From contig CADANN010000018.1 of the NCBI GenBank assembly GCA_902789325.1, forward strand, positions 1-58,061: a DNA stretch of 58,061 nucleotides, in the 5' to 3' direction. The position numbers and the translations under genes are program-made. Positions 1-7,392 of this stretch are shown here, piece by piece. Position 1 is the stretch's first letter, and each line of letters begins with the position of its first letter. Under the pieces are notes generated by a model, which was given only the letters and a program-made list of their open reading frames with translations, was not told the DNA's origin and made no database searches. The stretch is from an uncultured Spirochaetaceae bacterium (GTDB lineage: Bacteria > Spirochaetota > Spirochaetia > Treponematales > Treponemataceae).

Positions 1-13
1 CTTAGCATATATG

Positions 14-96
14 ACGAACAGATGCCTGGGTTCCGCTGAATCACTTCAGCGTATCACATTACCGCTTGTTCGTTTACCTTTTTATCATGCCTCCTT
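14..96 (-). ncRNA. candidate structured leader or element-end RNA, truncated context
   Basis: Two nested perfect inverted repeats are visible: ACGAACA (14-20) with TGTTCGT (67-73), enclosing CGCTGAA (34-40) with TTCAGCG (45-51) around a 4-nt loop. On the minus strand a strong ribosome-binding-like AAGGAGG (89-96 region) precedes the fold, but the nearest ATG (86-88) gives only a four-codon frame, so no gene starts here. A leftward promoter lies just upstream at 125-152. Inference: a 5' leader or cis-regulatory RNA for a gene beyond the left edge. It could instead be the end of a mobile element located to the left. No known riboswitch consensus was recognised. Confidence 0.35.
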
Positions 97-124
97 GTTC
101 AATAATTTTGTGACATGCACATTT

Positions 125-152
125 ATTATATCAGAAAGGTGGATTGTTTGAA
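125..152 (-). promoter_or_regulatory. candidate leftward promoter
   Basis: On the minus strand TTCAAA (147-152) and TATAAT (125-130) are separated by 16 bp. The start would fall near 118 and the transcript would run through the AAGGAGG and the nested hairpins toward the left edge. Confidence 0.4.
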
Positions 153-190
153 GGAAAATGTTTTTATTTGTTTGAAATTCGCCTGTTCAT

Positions 191-489
191 ACGGATAAGA
201 CGTGGTGGATAGTGTTATTTATCCGTAGATTTTATCTGATTTCTGCCATTCTGAAATGATTTTTAAGTTGAACTACGGATAAATAAAATTCTGCTCGTCT
301 ATTTATCCGTAGTTTTTCTAAGACTTCTGTAATCAAAAATTTAATTATTCGGATTTCTACGGATAATACAGATTCATTACTCTAGGTTATCCGTATTTTA
401 ACTAAAAAGTCTTCTGTGAATCAGGGGTGGATACGGATAATCAAAACTATTCACTTTGATTTATCCGTATTTCAATTATCAATCTTCAG
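191..489. repeat. array of four evenly spaced palindromes (ACGGATAA-N20-TTATCCGT)
   Basis: Four units have perfect 8-bp arms, and the gap between arms is exactly 20 bp in each: 191-198/219-226, 275-282/303-310, 359-366/387-394 and 433-440/461-468. Unit starts are 84, 84 and 74 bp apart. Arms extend outward to 9-11 bp in some units (for example CTACGGATAAA with TTTATCCGTAG in unit two). A TTCTG or TTCAG word recurs 22-25 bp after the start of each right arm, so the whole is a degenerate tandem repeat of about 84 bp. The gap sequences are unrelated. The array ends about 50 bp before the start of the nuclease-like gene. Role unknown: operator/iteron cluster, tandem RNA hairpins, or a repeat element. 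Confidence 0.85.
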
Positions 490-541
490 AATATTTCACT
501 TTTTTCTTGCCGCCTCAGTATAAAATAATTACCTTTATAGT

Positions 542-1402
542 ATGCAGTTCACAAAATGTATAGAAAATGAACAGATTTCTCCATTTTTTCTCGAGTCGCT
601 CATTACTGCAAGGCTTACAGAGGTGAGCACACTTTTAGAACAAAAAGAGAATGAATTGCAAAATGCGCCACAAGGCACTCTTCGAATTTCGAAAAGCGGA
701 AAAACAATACAGTATTATCAGATAACAAAATCCGGCGATACTCACGGAGAGTATATTCCAACAAAAAACTATAAGCTTGCAAAAGAACTCGCCCAAAAAG
801 ACTACGACAAAAGGCTGACTGTTACCTTAAAAAAAGAATTGAAGTTTTTGCAGAACACACTGCGTTCATACAGGTGGCTTCAAAAGTCTGTGACGCCAGT
901 TGCTCTGATTTTTGAAAAATTAAATAAGCTTCGTCGTCCACTCATACATCCGGCAAGTCTCCCTACTGAAGACTTTGTAAAACTCTGGCAATCAGTTCAA
1001 TACTCAGGCAAGCCATTTTCTGAAGATGATTACGAATTATACACTTCTCAAAAGGAACGAGTCCGTTCAAAATCAGAAATCATAATTGCAGACACTTTGT
1101 ACAGACTCGATATTCCATACCGCTACGAATACCCGTTAGAAATTACAACAGAAAAAGGCACACACCGAACTTTTTTTCCGGATTTCATCTGTTTGAATAT
1201 CAGAACTCGTCAGGAATTTATCTGGGAACATTTTGGGAAAATGGACGACGCTGAATATGCAACCAGCGCCGCCCAAAAATTAAAAGTTTACGAAAAGAAC
1301 GGTATCTTCCCTGGTAAAAATCTGATAATCTCCTTAGAAACTTCAACTTTACCAATCAACTCAATGCAAGTCGAGAAAACTGCAAAGCAGTATCTTCTGT
1401 AA
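542..1402 (+). CDS. PD-(D/E)XK nuclease-like protein of unknown function
   Basis: A 286-residue soluble protein. The N-terminal half (about 1-130) is charged and helical, with a coiled-coil-like stretch near 25-45 and a basic helical segment near 85-130. The C-terminal half has the layout of a PD-(D/E)XK nuclease fold: E179 in a helix (SKSE), an aspartate in PDF (D214), and E229 in WEHFGK, with H230 or a nearby residue where the lysine is usual. Established knowledge: WEHFG-type proteins of this kind are widespread hypothetical proteins in Firmicutes and spirochaetes. Cleavage activity is inference. No clear Shine-Dalgarno precedes the ATG; a TATAAA at 519-524 could serve as -10. The gene sits directly behind the palindromic array at 191-468 and converges on the next gene with a 2-bp gap. 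Confidence 0.75.
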   Translation: MQFTKCIENEQISPFFLESLITARLTEVSTLLEQKENELQNAPQGTLRISKSGKTIQYYQITKSGDTHGEYIPTKNYKLAKELAQKDYDKRLTVTLKKELKFLQNTLRSYRWLQKSVTPVALIFEKLNKLRRPLIHPASLPTEDFVKLWQSVQYSGKPFSEDDYELYTSQKERVRSKSEIIIADTLYRLDIPYRYEYPLEITTEKGTHRTFFPDFICLNIRTRQEFIWEHFGKMDDAEYATSAAQKLKVYEKNGIFPGKNLIISLETSTLPINSMQVEKTAKQYLL

Positions 1403-1404
1403 AC

Positions 1405-2319
1405 CTAACACTTCTTCCAGATTGTGCAGTGGTAGCCTTTTCCGTAGCCGATTTTCTGGTAGAAGGAGTCGCCACCGCCGGTCATGTGGGTGGCACCGAG
1501 GGCTTTCATTCTGCGGTAGTGCTTTGTAAGCGCTGCGGCGGCAAGGCCTTTTCTGCGGTGGTCTGGATGAGTGCAAAGCGGCTCCATATAGGCAAGCTGA
1601 TTTTGAGGAACCCACCACATGCCAGAAAAGCAAACATATTCTTCATTCTTGTCGGCAATCAAAATGTAGTATTCCGGAGTCTCATGGGGCGACGGTGACA
1701 AGTATGAAGACCAGCAGTCTTTGTGAGATTTTGCAGGTGTCCAGAAATAAGAATCATCGTATTTATCCCAGTCTTTGAACTCACCTTTATCGCCATGTCC
1801 AAAACCATACCAGCAGAGCTTTGAACATTTTACGATATCCATATCCTTTGGATCCACAAAGTGATAGCCTTCCGGCAACTCGAAATTCAATTCATTCTTA
1901 AAATCAAAAACGCCTTCATTCCATTCATAAACCTGCTTGAAGCCGCGTTTTGCTGCAGCATCTTTTATGAACTGCTGCCCGTCGAATAAAACAAACTGCT
2001 GCTCATTATTGAAGTTAGGCATATTTGAAATCGCGTAATCAACAAGCTCGTCTGCCAGAAACTCATAGCCTTTTCTGACATTAAAATAAATGTCTGTAAC
2101 TGGTGCTTCGTAGTAAACAAAGGCAACTACTTTGTCTCCATCGAACCAGAGTCTGTCCAGAAAAGAATATGAAGAATCCATCCAGGAAGAGGTAAGCGCG
2201 TTTTCAAAAAATGGCGCAGCACGGCCGCAGTCATTTTTCCAGTCGTAAGTTTCTACAAGAAAATCCCAAACGAGATTTATGTCTGTTAGCAATTGAAATT
2301 GCTTGGTTGTGATGTTCAT
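1405..2319 (-). CDS. GNAT-family N-acetyltransferase
   Basis: A 304-residue protein starting at the ATG preceded by TTGGAGGAAAA, a good Shine-Dalgarno; a longer open frame upstream overlaps rsgA and is unlikely to be used. The C-terminal GNAT domain carries the acetyl-CoA pyrophosphate-binding motif HPDHRRKGLA near residues 250-260, followed by a typical helix and the YQKIGY segment. The N-terminal half, rich in aromatic residues, probably forms a second, degenerate GNAT-like lobe. The acceptor substrate cannot be read from the sequence. It lies 11 bp downstream of rsgA on the same strand and is probably cotranscribed with it. Nothing in the sequence links the two functions. Confidence 0.85.
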   Translation of the reverse strand: MNITTKQFQLLTDINLVWDFLVETYDWKNDCGRAAPFFENALTSSWMDSSYSFLDRLWFDGDKVVAFVYYEAPVTDIYFNVRKGYEFLADELVDYAISNMPNFNNEQQFVLFDGQQFIKDAAAKRGFKQVYEWNEGVFDFKNELNFELPEGYHFVDPKDMDIVKCSKLCWYGFGHGDKGEFKDWDKYDDSYFWTPAKSHKDCWSSYLSPSPHETPEYYILIADKNEEYVCFSGMWWVPQNQLAYMEPLCTHPDHRRKGLAAAALTKHYRRMKALGATHMTGGGDSFYQKIGYGKGYHCTIWKKC

Positions 2320-2330
2320 TTTTCCTCCAA

Positions 2331-3383
2331 TTATAAATCCCATCCGTTGTATCTGTTCTTCTGATACTCGCGGGTAAATTTTGCAATCTGCATCATCTTT
2401 GCTTTGCCCCATTCGTTTTCTGTATGAAGCTGAAGATATGTCTGCCAGCGCTCTTCACTCAGAGTGCCGTCTTCCAGAGCTTTCTTAACTGCACAGCCTG
2501 GCTCGCTGGTGTGCGAACAGTCGTTGAACTTGCACTGTTCAAAAAGCGCAACAACATCAGAGAAGGTTTCGTCGATTCCTTCTTCCATATCGAGTACGCC
2601 GATTTCTCGCAGACCTGGGGTGTCCATAATCCAAACGCCGTTTTCCAATCGGAAGAGCTGACGGTAGGTTGTGGTGTGACGGCCCTTTCCATCTTCGTCG
2701 CGGATGGCATTTACTTTCATCAAATCTGAGCCGTTCAGCGTATTGAGCAGCGTAGACTTTCCAACTCCCGAAGAACCGACGATTGCAATCGTTTTATCTT
2801 TCTGAAGATACGTTTTCAATTCCTCAATGCCATATCCAGTCAATGAAGAGATTGCAACCACATCAGCCTTATCGCACACTGCCTTTGTGATTTCCACCTT
2901 GAGTTCTACGTCGTCGCACAAATCTGCCTTTGACAAAATCACGACAGGCTTGGCTCCGGTGTTGAGCGTAATCGAAACATATCGCGCAATTCTGTTTTCA
3001 CTGTAATCCTGATTAAGCGAGGTCACAATAAAAACATAATCAAAATTTGAAACGATAGTCTCTTCTAACAGATTTTTCACATAGGCTTCGGAATGGCCGC
3101 TCCGGTTTGGACGCTTGAAGACAGTTTTGCGAGGAAGCACTTCGTCAATCAAAGCGTCACTATATTCGTTGGTAAAGACTTTTACGTAGTCACCGACAAC
3201 AGGCGGCTCAAGTCCGAGATTGTAAAATTTTCCCTTGAGTTTGCCGGTCATCTCGGAAATGACAGACATGCCATCACCGGTAGCTTCAGAGATGACAGTC
3301 CCATCCTCTGCACAGGGCAGCAGGGTATAAAGATTCTTCTGCACGCAAGACACGCGCGCAGTAATAATATTATTTGTTTTCAA
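2331..3383 (-). CDS. rsgA: ribosome small subunit-dependent GTPase RsgA
   Basis: Circularly permuted GTPase that acts in late 30S maturation. The order of motifs is diagnostic: an N-terminal OB-like domain, G4 (LSKAD, about residue 150), then G1 Walker A (GSSGVGKST, about 203-211), the switch region (GRHTTT), G3 (DTPG), and a C-terminal zinc knuckle with Cys/His ligands in CKFNDCSHTSEPGC. The chosen start is the TTG at 3381-3383, preceded at good distance by TAGGAAA, giving 350 residues. The frame stays open a further 13 codons upstream from another TTG without a ribosome-binding site. The gene is first of a leftward pair with the GNAT gene and has a leader of about 200 nt holding alternative hairpins. 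Confidence 0.93.
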   Translation of the reverse strand: MKTNNIITARVSCVQKNLYTLLPCAEDGTVISEATGDGMSVISEMTGKLKGKFYNLGLEPPVVGDYVKVFTNEYSDALIDEVLPRKTVFKRPNRSGHSEAYVKNLLEETIVSNFDYVFIVTSLNQDYSENRIARYVSITLNTGAKPVVILSKADLCDDVELKVEITKAVCDKADVVAISSLTGYGIEELKTYLQKDKTIAIVGSSGVGKSTLLNTLNGSDLMKVNAIRDEDGKGRHTTTYRQLFRLENGVWIMDTPGLREIGVLDMEEGIDETFSDVVALFEQCKFNDCSHTSEPGCAVKKALEDGTLSEERWQTYLQLHTENEWGKAKMMQIAKFTREYQKNRYNGWDL

Positions 3384-3426
3384 TTTGAATTTCCTAAAAG
3401 CTAGAGTTAATAAAGAGCACAAGCAG

Positions 3427-3447
3427 ATTCTGAAACAAGTTCAGAAT
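3427..3447. repeat. dispersed palindrome, copy 1 (loop ACAAG)
   Basis: ATTCTGAA (3427-3434) and TTCAGAAT (3440-3447) flank a 5-nt loop ACAAG and are followed by GAC. Shape, flanks (ATTC...GAATGAC) and loop match the palindromes at 7353-7375 and 14110-14132. It lies inside the rsgA leader. Confidence 0.7.
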
Positions 3448-3478
3448 GACAGCTTCGGAAGTTCTTTATCCAATGCAG

Positions 3479-3571
3479 CTCCGCTTTCAGGACAAGTATG
3501 ATAAGAACTAGGCAAGAAGAGCGGAGGTCGAATCGTTAGTCATAAAAATCATAAATCTTATTTCAACCTCC
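3479..3571 (-). promoter_or_regulatory. rsgA leader with mutually exclusive hairpins
   Basis: In the leftward transcript an AAGGAGG box lies in a segment (3563-3571) that can pair over 9 bp (one G-U) with 3523-3531. The same downstream segment (AGCGGAG, 3520-3526) can instead pair with CTCCGCT (3479-3485). A 14-codon reading frame (MIFMTN..., start near 3549) follows the AAGGAGG box at a rather long distance. The arrangement resembles an attenuator or translation-coupled switch. Function is inference. Confidence 0.45.
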
Positions 3572-3593
3572 TTGATAAATTAAGTATGTTTTC

Positions 3594-3622
3594 TTTATAT
3601 CATATTAATGATGCTTGTTCAA
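3594..3622 (-). promoter_or_regulatory. candidate promoter for rsgA-GNAT
   Basis: On the minus strand TTGAAC (3617-3622) and TATAAA (3594-3599) are separated by exactly 17 bp. Transcription would start near 3587 and give a leader of about 200 nt before rsgA. The stretch 3384-3708 between the divergent genes otherwise holds only the leader hairpins, one dispersed palindrome and the nupO-like promoter. Confidence 0.55.
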
Positions 3623-3672
3623 CAAACAATTTTCCAACAATCCCTTCCACTTATCAAATTCTCTTTTTTTTG

Positions 3673-3701
3673 TTTATTACTAATTCGATTTAGTGTATAC
3701 T
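3673..3701 (+). promoter_or_regulatory. candidate promoter of the nucleoside ABC operon, leaderless
   Basis: TATACT (3696-3701) ends 7 nt before the ATG at 3709; TTTATT (3673-3678) is 17 bp upstream, or TTGTTT 20 bp upstream. No Shine-Dalgarno precedes the ATG, so the mRNA would begin at or next to the start codon. Confidence 0.5.
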
Positions 3702-3708
3702 TTTTGTT

Positions 3709-5271
3709 ATGAGTGAAGAATACATCATTGAAATGCTTAATATTACTAAGCGTTTCCCTGGAATTGTTGCAAATGACAACATTACGCTCCAGCTAAAAAA
3801 AGGCGAGATTCATGCACTTCTTGGAGAAAACGGAGCTGGAAAATCTACGCTGATGAGTGTACTTTTTGGACTTTATCAGCCGGAAGAGGGTGAAATCCAT
3901 AAGAACGGAAAAAAGGTTGAAATCCGAAACCCGAACGATGCTACTGCCCTTGGAATTGGAATGGTACATCAGCATTTTAAACTTGTAGAAGTTTTTACCG
4001 TTCTTGATAATATCATTTTGGGCAGCGAAACCATAAAGAAAGGTTTTGTTGATAGAAAAGTTGCCCGCGAAAAAATCATCAATCTTAGTCAGAAATATGG
4101 TCTTGCTGTTGACCCTGATGCAAAAATCGAAGACATCACTGTTGGTATGCAGCAGCGCGTCGAAATCTTAAAGATGCTTTACCGCGATAATGAGATTTTG
4201 ATTTTTGATGAACCAACTGCAGTTCTTACTCCGCAGGAAATCAAAGAGCTCATGCAGATTATGAAGAACCTTGCAGCAGAAGGAAAATCAATTCTCTTTA
4301 TTACTCACAAGCTCAACGAAATTATGGAAGTTTCTGATCGTTGTTCTGTTTTGTGTAAGGGCCGCTACATTGGCACTGTTGATATCGCAAACACAACTAA
4401 GGAAGAACTCAGCCGCATGATGGTTGGCCGCGACGTTAAGTTTACCGTAGATAAAGCTCCAGCTCAGCCAGGTGAAGTTGTTCTTGATGTAAAGAACCTG
4501 AGTGTTGAAAGCCGACTCCATAAAAAGTTAGCCGTTAATAACGTAAGCCTTCAGGTTCGCGCTGGTGAAATAGTTTGTATTGCCGGTATTGATGGAAACG
4601 GTCAGTCTGAGTTCATTCAGGGGCTTACAGGACTGGAAAAACTTGCTCCACATTCAAATACAACAATCACTTTAAGCGGAGTTGATATCACAAAGAAATC
4701 TATCCGCGAGCGAAGTAAGGCTGGTATGAGTCATGTTCCGGAAGATCGCCATAAGCACGGTCTTGTTTTGGATTATACTCTTGAACAGAATATGGTACTT
4801 CAGCGTTATTGGGAACCTCAGTTCCAGAAAAATCAGTTTATAAAAACAAAAGAAGTTTCTGCCTATTCGCAGATGCTCATTGATAAATACGATGTTCGTA
4901 GTGGTCAGGGAAATAAAACGATTGCCCGAGCAATGTCCGGTGGAAATCAGCAGAAGGCAATTGTTGGCCGCGAGCTCGACAAGGCTCATTCACTTCTTAT
5001 TGCAGTTCAGCCGACACGTGGTCTGGATGTTGGTGCTATTGAATATCTTCATAAGGCAATTATTGCAGACCGCGATGCAGGTAAGGCAGTTCTTCTTGTT
5101 TCATACGAACTCGAAGAAGTTTTGAATCTTAGCGACAGAATCCTTGTTATGTATGAAGGTGAGATTGTTGGTGAACTTGATCCAAAACAGACTACACCGG
5201 AAGAGCTTGGTCTTTACATGGCAGGTGCTAAACGAAATGTAGGAAACGTTGAGGGGGCAAAAAATGAGTAA
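3709..5271 (+). CDS. nupO: BMP-type nucleoside ABC transporter, ATP-binding protein (duplicated)
   Basis: A 520-residue fused double ATPase of the YufO/NupO type. The N-terminal half has Walker A GENGAGKST (39-47), the family-typical signature TVGMQQRVEI in place of LSGGQ, and Walker B FDEPTAVLTP. The C-terminal half has a degenerate Walker A (GIDGNGQSE), a good signature MSGGNQQK, and a Walker B (LLIAVQPTRGLDVGA) lacking the usual catalytic acid, as is normal in this family. It should energise uptake of nucleosides through the two permeases encoded next, with which it overlaps by 8 nt (ATGAGTAA). No BMP-family substrate-binding lipoprotein gene lies in the window, so the receptor must be encoded elsewhere. 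The symbol is given by analogy with Bacillus nupNOPQ. Confidence 0.9.
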   Translation: MSEEYIIEMLNITKRFPGIVANDNITLQLKKGEIHALLGENGAGKSTLMSVLFGLYQPEEGEIHKNGKKVEIRNPNDATALGIGMVHQHFKLVEVFTVLDNIILGSETIKKGFVDRKVAREKIINLSQKYGLAVDPDAKIEDITVGMQQRVEILKMLYRDNEILIFDEPTAVLTPQEIKELMQIMKNLAAEGKSILFITHKLNEIMEVSDRCSVLCKGRYIGTVDIANTTKEELSRMMVGRDVKFTVDKAPAQPGEVVLDVKNLSVESRLHKKLAVNNVSLQVRAGEIVCIAGIDGNGQSEFIQGLTGLEKLAPHSNTTITLSGVDITKKSIRERSKAGMSHVPEDRHKHGLVLDYTLEQNMVLQRYWEPQFQKNQFIKTKEVSAYSQMLIDKYDVRSGQGNKTIARAMSGGNQQKAIVGRELDKAHSLLIAVQPTRGLDVGAIEYLHKAIIADRDAGKAVLLVSYELEEVLNLSDRILVMYEGEIVGELDPKQTTPEELGLYMAGAKRNVGNVEGAKNE

Positions 5272-6376
5272 CAACAAATTCAAATCGGTTCTGGCTTCCG
5301 ACACTTTCCGCTCAATTGCTTCTGCAGTGATTTGTGCATTGGTTGGAATCATAGTTGGTTTTATAATCCTTTTGATTATTAATGCTGAACACGCGCCAAA
5401 AGCAATCAGCGTAATTCTCAAAAACTTTTTCTACTATAGAAATAACGGTAAAAAGCTTTACTACCTTGGACAGACACTTGTAAAAGCAGTTCCGCTTATT
5501 CTTTGTGGTATTGCAGTTTTGTTCGCTTATAAATCAGGCTTGTTCAATATTGGTGTTGCTGGTCAGTACTGTATTGGAATCGGCATTTCTTTGTGGTGTG
5601 CTCTGGCCTGGCATTTACCTTGGTGGCTTTGTCTGCTGCTTGCAGTTATTTGTGCTGCTTTGTGGGCAAGTCTTGCAGGTTTGCTTAAAGCCTTCTGTAA
5701 CGTAAACGAAGTTATTGCGGGAATCATGCTCAACTGGATTAGCCTTTACATTGTAAATGTTTTGATGCAGAACGAAATTGTAATGAATGTTGGAAAGTCA
5801 GAGACCTTCTCAATTCGTCAGACTTCTCCGGGTTCAGTTTTGCCTACACTCGGACTTGGAAAACTTTTCCACGATAACGAGTATGTTTCAATTGCAATTC
5901 CTTTGACTATTCTTGTTGCAATTCTTATCAATATTCTTTTGAAAAAGACTGTGCTTGGTTACGAGCTTCGTGCAACTGGTTTGAATAAGCATGCAGCAAA
6001 ATACGCCGGAATGAAAGATAAGAAAAATCTGATTTTGACAATGGCAGTATCGGGAGCAATTGCGGGCCTTGCTGCTTCACTTTTCTATCTGACTGATATT
6101 CAGCCATGGAAGACTTCTTCAACTGTTCCTGCAATGGGCTTTAACGGAATTGCGGTTGCCTTCCTTGGTGAGTTGAATCCGATTGGTGTAATCTTCTCTG
6201 GATATTTTATTCAGCATATTACTCAGGGTGGAAGTTTTATTGATACAAAATATTTCAACCCTCAGATTGCTGATTTAATTTCTTCTATTATTATCTATTC
6301 GTGTGCCTTTATGTTCCTCTTTAAGACTCAGCTTACAAAGCTGATTGACGGAAGAAAAAAGCACGAGAACAAGTAG
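5264..6376 (+). CDS. nupP: nucleoside ABC transporter permease 1 (NupP/YufP type)
   Basis: A 370-residue inner-membrane permease of the branched-chain-amino-acid/BMP superfamily, with about nine to ten hydrophobic segments and a short basic C-terminus. The conserved cytoplasmic loop GYELRATGLNKHAAKYAGM, which docks on the ATPase, is present near residue 225. The start is the ATG at 5264, preceded by GAGGGGG and overlapping the nupO stop. An upstream in-frame start at 5249 lies before that site and is less likely. It would form the channel together with the next gene product. Confidence 0.9.
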   Translation: MSNNKFKSVLASDTFRSIASAVICALVGIIVGFIILLIINAEHAPKAISVILKNFFYYRNNGKKLYYLGQTLVKAVPLILCGIAVLFAYKSGLFNIGVAGQYCIGIGISLWCALAWHLPWWLCLLLAVICAALWASLAGLLKAFCNVNEVIAGIMLNWISLYIVNVLMQNEIVMNVGKSETFSIRQTSPGSVLPTLGLGKLFHDNEYVSIAIPLTILVAILINILLKKTVLGYELRATGLNKHAAKYAGMKDKKNLILTMAVSGAIAGLAASLFYLTDIQPWKTSSTVPAMGFNGIAVAFLGELNPIGVIFSGYFIQHITQGGSFIDTKYFNPQIADLISSIIIYSCAFMFLFKTQLTKLIDGRKKHENK

Positions 6377-6388
6377 GAGGCCGCGAAT

Positions 6389-7315
6389 ATGTTATTGATT
6401 CAGTATACTTTGATTTATGCTTCGGTTTTGATTTTTGTTGCGTTCGGCGGTATGTTCAGTGAACGCAGTGGTGTGATCAACCTTGGCCTTGAAGGAATTA
6501 TGGTAATGGGTGCGCTTGGTGGTGCATTTGTTTTGTATTCGCTTCCAGTTGGTACTCCAGCCATTGTAATTATTCTGCTCACGATTTTAGCAAGTGTGCT
6601 CTTTGGAATGTTGTATTCTCTTTTCCTGGCTGTGGCCGCAATTAATTTTAAGGCTGACCAGACTCTGGTTGGAACTGCCATGAACATGCTTGCGACAGCT
6701 GCTGCGGTTGTTATTGTTAAGTCGTTTAATAATGCGAGATCGAATGGGACAAACCCTTCGGCAATTTTGGATTATATTGCTAACCGTAAAGTTTTCCTGA
6801 TTGGCGATTTTAATATCTACATGATTCTCACAGTGATCTTGGTTGCTCTGGCTTATGTAGTTTTGAAAAAGACACGCTTTGGTCTCCGCCTTATGGCTTG
6901 TGGTGAACATCCTCAGGCTGCAGACAGTGTTGGTATCAACGTTTACAAAATGCGTTATGCAGGTGTTTTGATTTCCGGTTTCTGTGGTGGAATTGGTGGA
7001 ATCATTTATATCTCTGCAGCAAACAGCCAGTGGGACTTTATGTATGGTGTTGCAGGTGCGGGCTTCCTTGCTCTGGCCGTTATGATTTTTGGTCAGTGGA
7101 ATCCTTTGCGTATTGCGGCAAGTGCACTCTTGTTCGGAGCCTTCCGTGCAGTAGCAGATACCTATTCAGCATTTGATGCATTGATTCATCTGGTTCCAGG
7201 TGATGTTTACAAGATGCTTCCATATATCATTTCACTTGTTGTTCTCGCCTTTACTTCTCAGAAATCACGTGCACCTAAGGCAGAGGGTATTCCTTACGAT
7301 AAGGGAACTAGATAG
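6389..7315 (+). CDS. nupQ: nucleoside ABC transporter permease 2 (NupQ/YufQ type)
   Basis: A 308-residue membrane permease of the same superfamily. It shows the family N-terminus (FAAFGGMFSER-like: FVAFGGMFSERSGVINLGLEG) and the docking loop RFGLRLMACGEHPQAADSVG in the middle. GTAGGAGG lies just upstream of the ATG, 12 bp after the nupP stop. It ends the three-gene operon; the palindrome at 7353-7375 follows. Confidence 0.9.
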   Translation: MLLIQYTLIYASVLIFVAFGGMFSERSGVINLGLEGIMVMGALGGAFVLYSLPVGTPAIVIILLTILASVLFGMLYSLFLAVAAINFKADQTLVGTAMNMLATAAAVVIVKSFNNARSNGTNPSAILDYIANRKVFLIGDFNIYMILTVILVALAYVVLKKTRFGLRLMACGEHPQAADSVGINVYKMRYAGVLISGFCGGIGGIIYISAANSQWDFMYGVAGAGFLALAVMIFGQWNPLRIAASALLFGAFRAVADTYSAFDALIHLVPGDVYKMLPYIISLVVLAFTSQKSRAPKAEGIPYDKGTR

Positions 7316-7352
7316 ACGAATGGTGTCATTCCCAGAATAGTCAAAATGTGTC

Positions 7353-7375
7353 ATTCCCGGGCTTGACCCGGGAAT
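7353..7375. repeat. dispersed palindrome, copy 2 (loop CTTGA), possible terminator
   Basis: A 9-bp perfect stem, ATTCCCGGG with CCCGGGAAT, surrounds loop CTTGA and is followed by CTTTT on the plus strand. A partial second copy of its left flank (GTGTCATTCCC) occurs 24 bp upstream at 7323-7333. Located between the convergent ends of nupQ and the aldo-keto reductase gene, it could end both transcripts. Confidence 0.75.
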
Positions 7376-7392
7376 CTTTTAAATTACAGCTT

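Noticed and set aside
191..468. CRISPR array
   Set aside because: Only the 8-11 bp arms recur. There is no identical 25-37 bp repeat, unit spacing is not that of repeat plus spacer, and no cas gene is in the window.
1361..1698. Open frames overlapping the GNAT gene on both strands
   Set aside because: Their translations lack family features and the GNAT frame has clear motifs; shadows of the real gene.
3523..3571. Real small gene at the AAGGAGG box upstream of rsgA
   Set aside because: The only following frame is 14 codons and starts too far (about 14 nt) from the box; kept only as a possible leader peptide.
3572..3708. Purine riboswitch before the nucleoside transporter
   Set aside because: No purine-aptamer core is visible and the promoter leaves no room for a leader before the ATG.
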